Shown: positions 6,982 to 8,765 of the stretch, one piece after another | How positions within the stretch are numbered: the first letter of the stretch is position 1 | Layout of the letters: every line of letters begins with the position of its first letter | NCBI GenBank assembly: GCA_025999435.1 | Contig: BNXH01000065.1 | Span: 1 to 8,765 of the forward strand | Origin: Bacteroidia bacterium | GTDB lineage: Bacteria; Bacteroidota; Bacteroidia; Bacteroidales; Dysgonomonadaceae | DNA: 8,765 nt | Direction: 5' to 3' | Translations under genes and position numbers: made by a program | The notes under the pieces: generated by a model | What the model was told of the DNA's origin: nothing | Databases searched by the model: none | The model's input: only the letters and a program-made list of their open reading frames with translations

Positions 6982-6989
6982 CAAATATA
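6982..6989 (-). promoter_or_regulatory. Putative -7 box for the exported hypothetical gene
   Basis: On the minus strand these bases read TATATTTG, an exact TAnnTTTG match, 44 bases upstream of the start codon at 6937. There is no clear TTTG -33 element at the right distance, only a T-rich stretch. The position and the exact -7 match make it the best candidate in this intergenic region. Confidence 0.45.
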
Positions 6990-7097
6990 ATGACATCCAT
7001 GTTAAAAATAAGGATAGATTTACTTCTTTTTTTTATGAAATTTATATATTTTCATTACATTTATGCCTAATTACACAAATTCAGCAAATTATACAAA

Positions 7098-7832
7098 ATG
7101 TTTAACTCAAATGAAAACTTTATGAAAAAGTATTTAGCAGAAATGATTGGAACCATGGTTCTGGTTCTCATGGGCTGTGGTAGTGCAATTTTTAATTGGG
7201 GAGTTGGTTCTACAGCGCAGGTTCTGACTGTAGCATTCGGCTTCGGATTATCCGTTGTAGCTATGGCCTATACCATTGGTAAAATTTCAGGATGCCACAT
7301 CAACCCGGCTATCACTCTTGGTGTTTTTCTATCTAAGAGAATGTCGGGAAAAGATGCGGGGATGTATATCGTATTTCAAGTAATAGGAGCTATCATCGGT
7401 TCGGCTATCCTTTATGGTATTGTATCATCTATCGATACCGGTTCGGCTTCGTATATCGCTCAAGGCGGCGCTTTTGCAACAACAACAGGTGCAAATGGCC
7501 TTCAACCGGGTGTAAGCCTTATGGGAGGACTATTGGCTGAAATCGTATTTACTTTTGTTTTTGTATTAGTTGTTTTAGGTACTACATCGAAAGGTGGAGC
7601 CGGAAACTTTGCCGGACTGGCAATCGGTCTTAGCCTTGTATTGGTGCATATAGTATGTATACCTCTTACAGGGACATCTGTAAACCCTGCACGTAGTATC
7701 GGCCCGGCTCTATTCGATGCTATCGAAGGCGGAAAAGCCCTTTCTCAATTATGGATATTTATTGTTGCTCCATTTGTCGGAGCCGCTCTGGCTGCTCTGG
7801 TTTGGAAATCAGTAGATACAGATAAGGAATAA
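7098..7832 (+). CDS. aqpZ: AqpZ-type water channel (aquaporin, MIP family)
   Basis: This is a 244-residue inner-membrane channel with six transmembrane helices and two half-helices. Both NPA motifs are intact: HINPAITLG with Asn69-Pro70-Ala71, and SVNPARS with Asn196-Pro197-Ala198. Aligning from the NPA motifs, the selectivity-filter residues are Phe49, His184, Thr193 and Arg199, the same set as Escherichia coli AqpZ (F43/H174/T183/R189). This points to water rather than glycerol. The 115-135 loop (GSASYIAQGG...) is long and glycine-rich, as in AqpZ. The start at 7098 adds MFNSNENF before the second Met (codon at 7122); MKKYLAEMIGTM from that Met matches the family start well, so 7122 may be the true start. 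The gene is monocistronic. The upstream 160 bases are AT-rich with only a weak -7-like TACATTTA (7056-7063). A strong hairpin follows the stop. Confidence 0.95.
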   Translation: MFNSNENFMKKYLAEMIGTMVLVLMGCGSAIFNWGVGSTAQVLTVAFGFGLSVVAMAYTIGKISGCHINPAITLGVFLSKRMSGKDAGMYIVFQVIGAIIGSAILYGIVSSIDTGSASYIAQGGAFATTTGANGLQPGVSLMGGLLAEIVFTFVFVLVVLGTTSKGGAGNFAGLAIGLSLVLVHIVCIPLTGTSVNPARSIGPALFDAIEGGKALSQLWIFIVAPFVGAALAALVWKSVDTDKE

Positions 7833-7837
7833 AATAC

Positions 7838-7882
7838 TGACTAGTCCTAAATAAACCTGTAACGCTTATTTAGGACTAGTCA
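7838..7882. terminator. Bidirectional terminator hairpin between aqpZ and the pirin gene
   Basis: TGACTAGTCCTAAATAA (7838-7854) and TTATTTAGGACTAGTCA (7866-7882) are perfect 17-base reverse complements around an 11-base loop. T-rich sequence follows on both strands: ATTACTTTGTTTT on plus and GTATTTTATT on minus. The position between two convergent genes, 5 bases after one stop and 11 bases from the other, is what a shared intrinsic terminator would have. The stem is AT-rich but long. Confidence 0.85.
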
Positions 7883-7893
7883 ATTACTTTGTT

Positions 7894-8613
7894 TTAAAAT
7901 GACATAGGTACATCCATCAATAAAATGCGGGCGTTTTCCGAATCTGCTGTTATTTTAATACTACCGGTATCGGATATACCAAAACCATCCCTGTGATGTA
8001 ACTTCTGTCCTTCTATTGTAAATTCACCTTCAACCACCATGGCAAATACTCCATTGCCCTCTTTTTTCATCTTGTAATCGAGAACATGCCCTTTGTCGAA
8101 AGTACCTATACTAAACCAGGCATCCTGATGTATCCATAATCCTGTTGCCGCGTCATGCTTAGGGCCAACAACCTGAACAAGCTGATTTTTATTGTGTAAA
8201 AAATCAAAGGCTTTCTGATCGTAACGAGGTTCTACGTTTTCCTTATCAGAGAAAACCCATATCTGGAAAAAATTAACAGGTTTCTCCTTATTGGCATTAT
8301 ACTCACTATGTGTGATACCGCTACCGGCACTCATCACCTGAACTTCGCCCGCATGGATAACACCGGTATGCCCCATACTATCTTTATGTTCCAGGTCTCC
8401 GTATAATGGTATTGATATTATTTCCATATTGTCGTGCGGATGGGTGCCAAAGCCTTCTCCTCCTTTTACTATATCATCGTTGATAACCCGAAGTGCTCCA
8501 AAATGAATACGAGTGGGATCGTAATAATTTGCAAAACTGAATGTATGATATGAATCCAGCCAGCCGTGATAAGCATAACCTCTCGATGAAGCGCGGTACA
8601 ATGTTGTTTTCAT
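7894..8613 (-). CDS. Pirin family bicupin protein (YhhW-like, quercetinase type)
   Basis: This 239-residue cytoplasmic protein has the two-cupin pirin fold. The N-terminal cupin has the metal-binding set His58, His60 (THPHDNMEI), His102 and Glu104 (GITHSEYN), the same pattern as human pirin and E. coli YhhW. The conserved GWLDSYHTFSFANYYDP (17-33) precedes it. The C-terminal cupin (about 150-239) lacks the metal ligands, as is normal. YhhW-type members can oxidise quercetin in vitro, but the physiological substrate is generally unknown, so no more specific reaction is claimed. The length is standard for the short (about 230-residue) bacterial branch. The start at 8613 gives MKTTLYRASSRGYAYHGWLD, the usual N-terminus, and it has an AAAGGA ribosome-binding site. 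The gene is monocistronic, with the shared hairpin as terminator. Confidence 0.94.
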   Translation of the reverse strand: MKTTLYRASSRGYAYHGWLDSYHTFSFANYYDPTRIHFGALRVINDDIVKGGEGFGTHPHDNMEIISIPLYGDLEHKDSMGHTGVIHAGEVQVMSAGSGITHSEYNANKEKPVNFFQIWVFSDKENVEPRYDQKAFDFLHNKNQLVQVVGPKHDAATGLWIHQDAWFSIGTFDKGHVLDYKMKKEGNGVFAMVVEGEFTIEGQKLHHRDGFGISDTGSIKITADSENARILLMDVPMSF

Positions 8614-8621
8614 AATAATTT

Positions 8622-8627
8622 TCCTTT
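8622..8627 (-). promoter_or_regulatory. Shine-Dalgarno-like site of the pirin gene
   Basis: The minus strand reads AAAGGA, 8 bases before the ATG at 8613. Bacteroidota usually lack such sites, and the other genes here have none this clear, so it supports the chosen start. I see no convincing TAnnTTTG promoter box between here and the repeat that begins near 8665. Confidence 0.5.
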
Positions 8628-8664
8628 CTATTTTTAGTTTTTAAGTAATTTATGATAATTAATG

Positions 8665-8765
8665 CAACATTCTCTTTGTCATTGGCTCCGCTTCGCTCTG
8701 CCGAACGTTGTTTCTGAGGCACGAAGGATCTTGTTCCTTAAAAGCGGAACTGACAAGAGATGCTT
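8665..8765. repeat. Interspersed palindromic repeat, probably running to or past the window edge
   Basis: The left arm 8667-8692 (containing TCTTTGTCATTGGCTCCGCT) and the right arm 8742-8765 (containing AAGCGGAACTGACAAGAGA) are imperfect reverse complements with small gaps. The interior has CTGAGGCACGAAGGATCT (8714-8731). The reverse complement of the 2393-2563 repeat's interior has TCTTTGTCAT and CTGAG-GCA-AAGGATCT in the same order, so the two belong to one family. There is no credible ORF. The right boundary cannot be seen. Confidence 0.6.

Noticed and set aside
6355..7070. Plus-strand frames 6355-6552, 6618-6824 and 6840-7070
   Set aside because: They are antisense to the exported hypothetical gene, which has a signal peptide and a promoter box; the frames themselves show no recognisable features.
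8474..8722. Minus-strand 82-codon frame upstream of and overlapping the pirin gene
   Set aside because: It runs through the repeat and into the pirin gene out of frame, and the translation has no recognisable domain.
1..8765. CRISPR arrays, tRNA/rRNA genes, integrases, toxin-antitoxin or defence modules
   Set aside because: Looked for on both strands; no regularly spaced repeats, no tRNA-like cloverleaf and no matching protein families were seen.

Overview
The window looks like an ordinary chromosomal segment of a Bacteroidota (Bacteroidales) bacterium; Dysgonomonas or Parabacteroides would fit, but the genus is inference. The pointers are a TamL-type Omp85 lipoprotein (a Bacteroidota family), a divergent EF-G2 of the Bacteroides kind, A-rich leaders mostly lacking Shine-Dalgarno sequences, and several TAnnTTTG-type -7 promoter boxes. 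I see no phage, plasmid, integrase, transposase, CRISPR, rRNA or tRNA.

Layout: 1-217 is a leader with a plausible promoter. 218-2377 (+) encodes an EF-G paralogue with altered GTPase motifs. 2378-2632 lies between convergent genes and is mostly filled by a 171-bp MITE-like inverted repeat. 2633-5041 (-) encodes TamL. 5042-5295 is a divergent control region that also contains a 41-codon remnant of a VOC/glyoxalase gene. 5296-6060 (+) encodes a SpoU/TrmH-type RNA 2'-O-methyltransferase, overlapped by a small DUF4359-like membrane-anchored ORF (6051-6422). That ORF shares its stop-codon bases with a convergent exported hypothetical (6419-6937, -). 7098-7832 (+) encodes an AqpZ-type aquaporin, separated by a perfect 17-bp hairpin from a convergent pirin gene (7894-8613, -). 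The right end (8665-8765) holds part of a second interspersed repeat related to the first.

The genes do not form one pathway. They cover translation (EF-G2, RNA methyltransferase), envelope biogenesis and permeability (TamL, AqpZ), a redox or quercetinase-like cupin (pirin), and two small unknowns. I found no convincing new multi-gene system. The points most worth a second look are the degenerate EF-G2 with a domain IV insertion, the VOC remnant now acting as a possible leader ORF for the methyltransferase gene, and the two related intergenic repeats.
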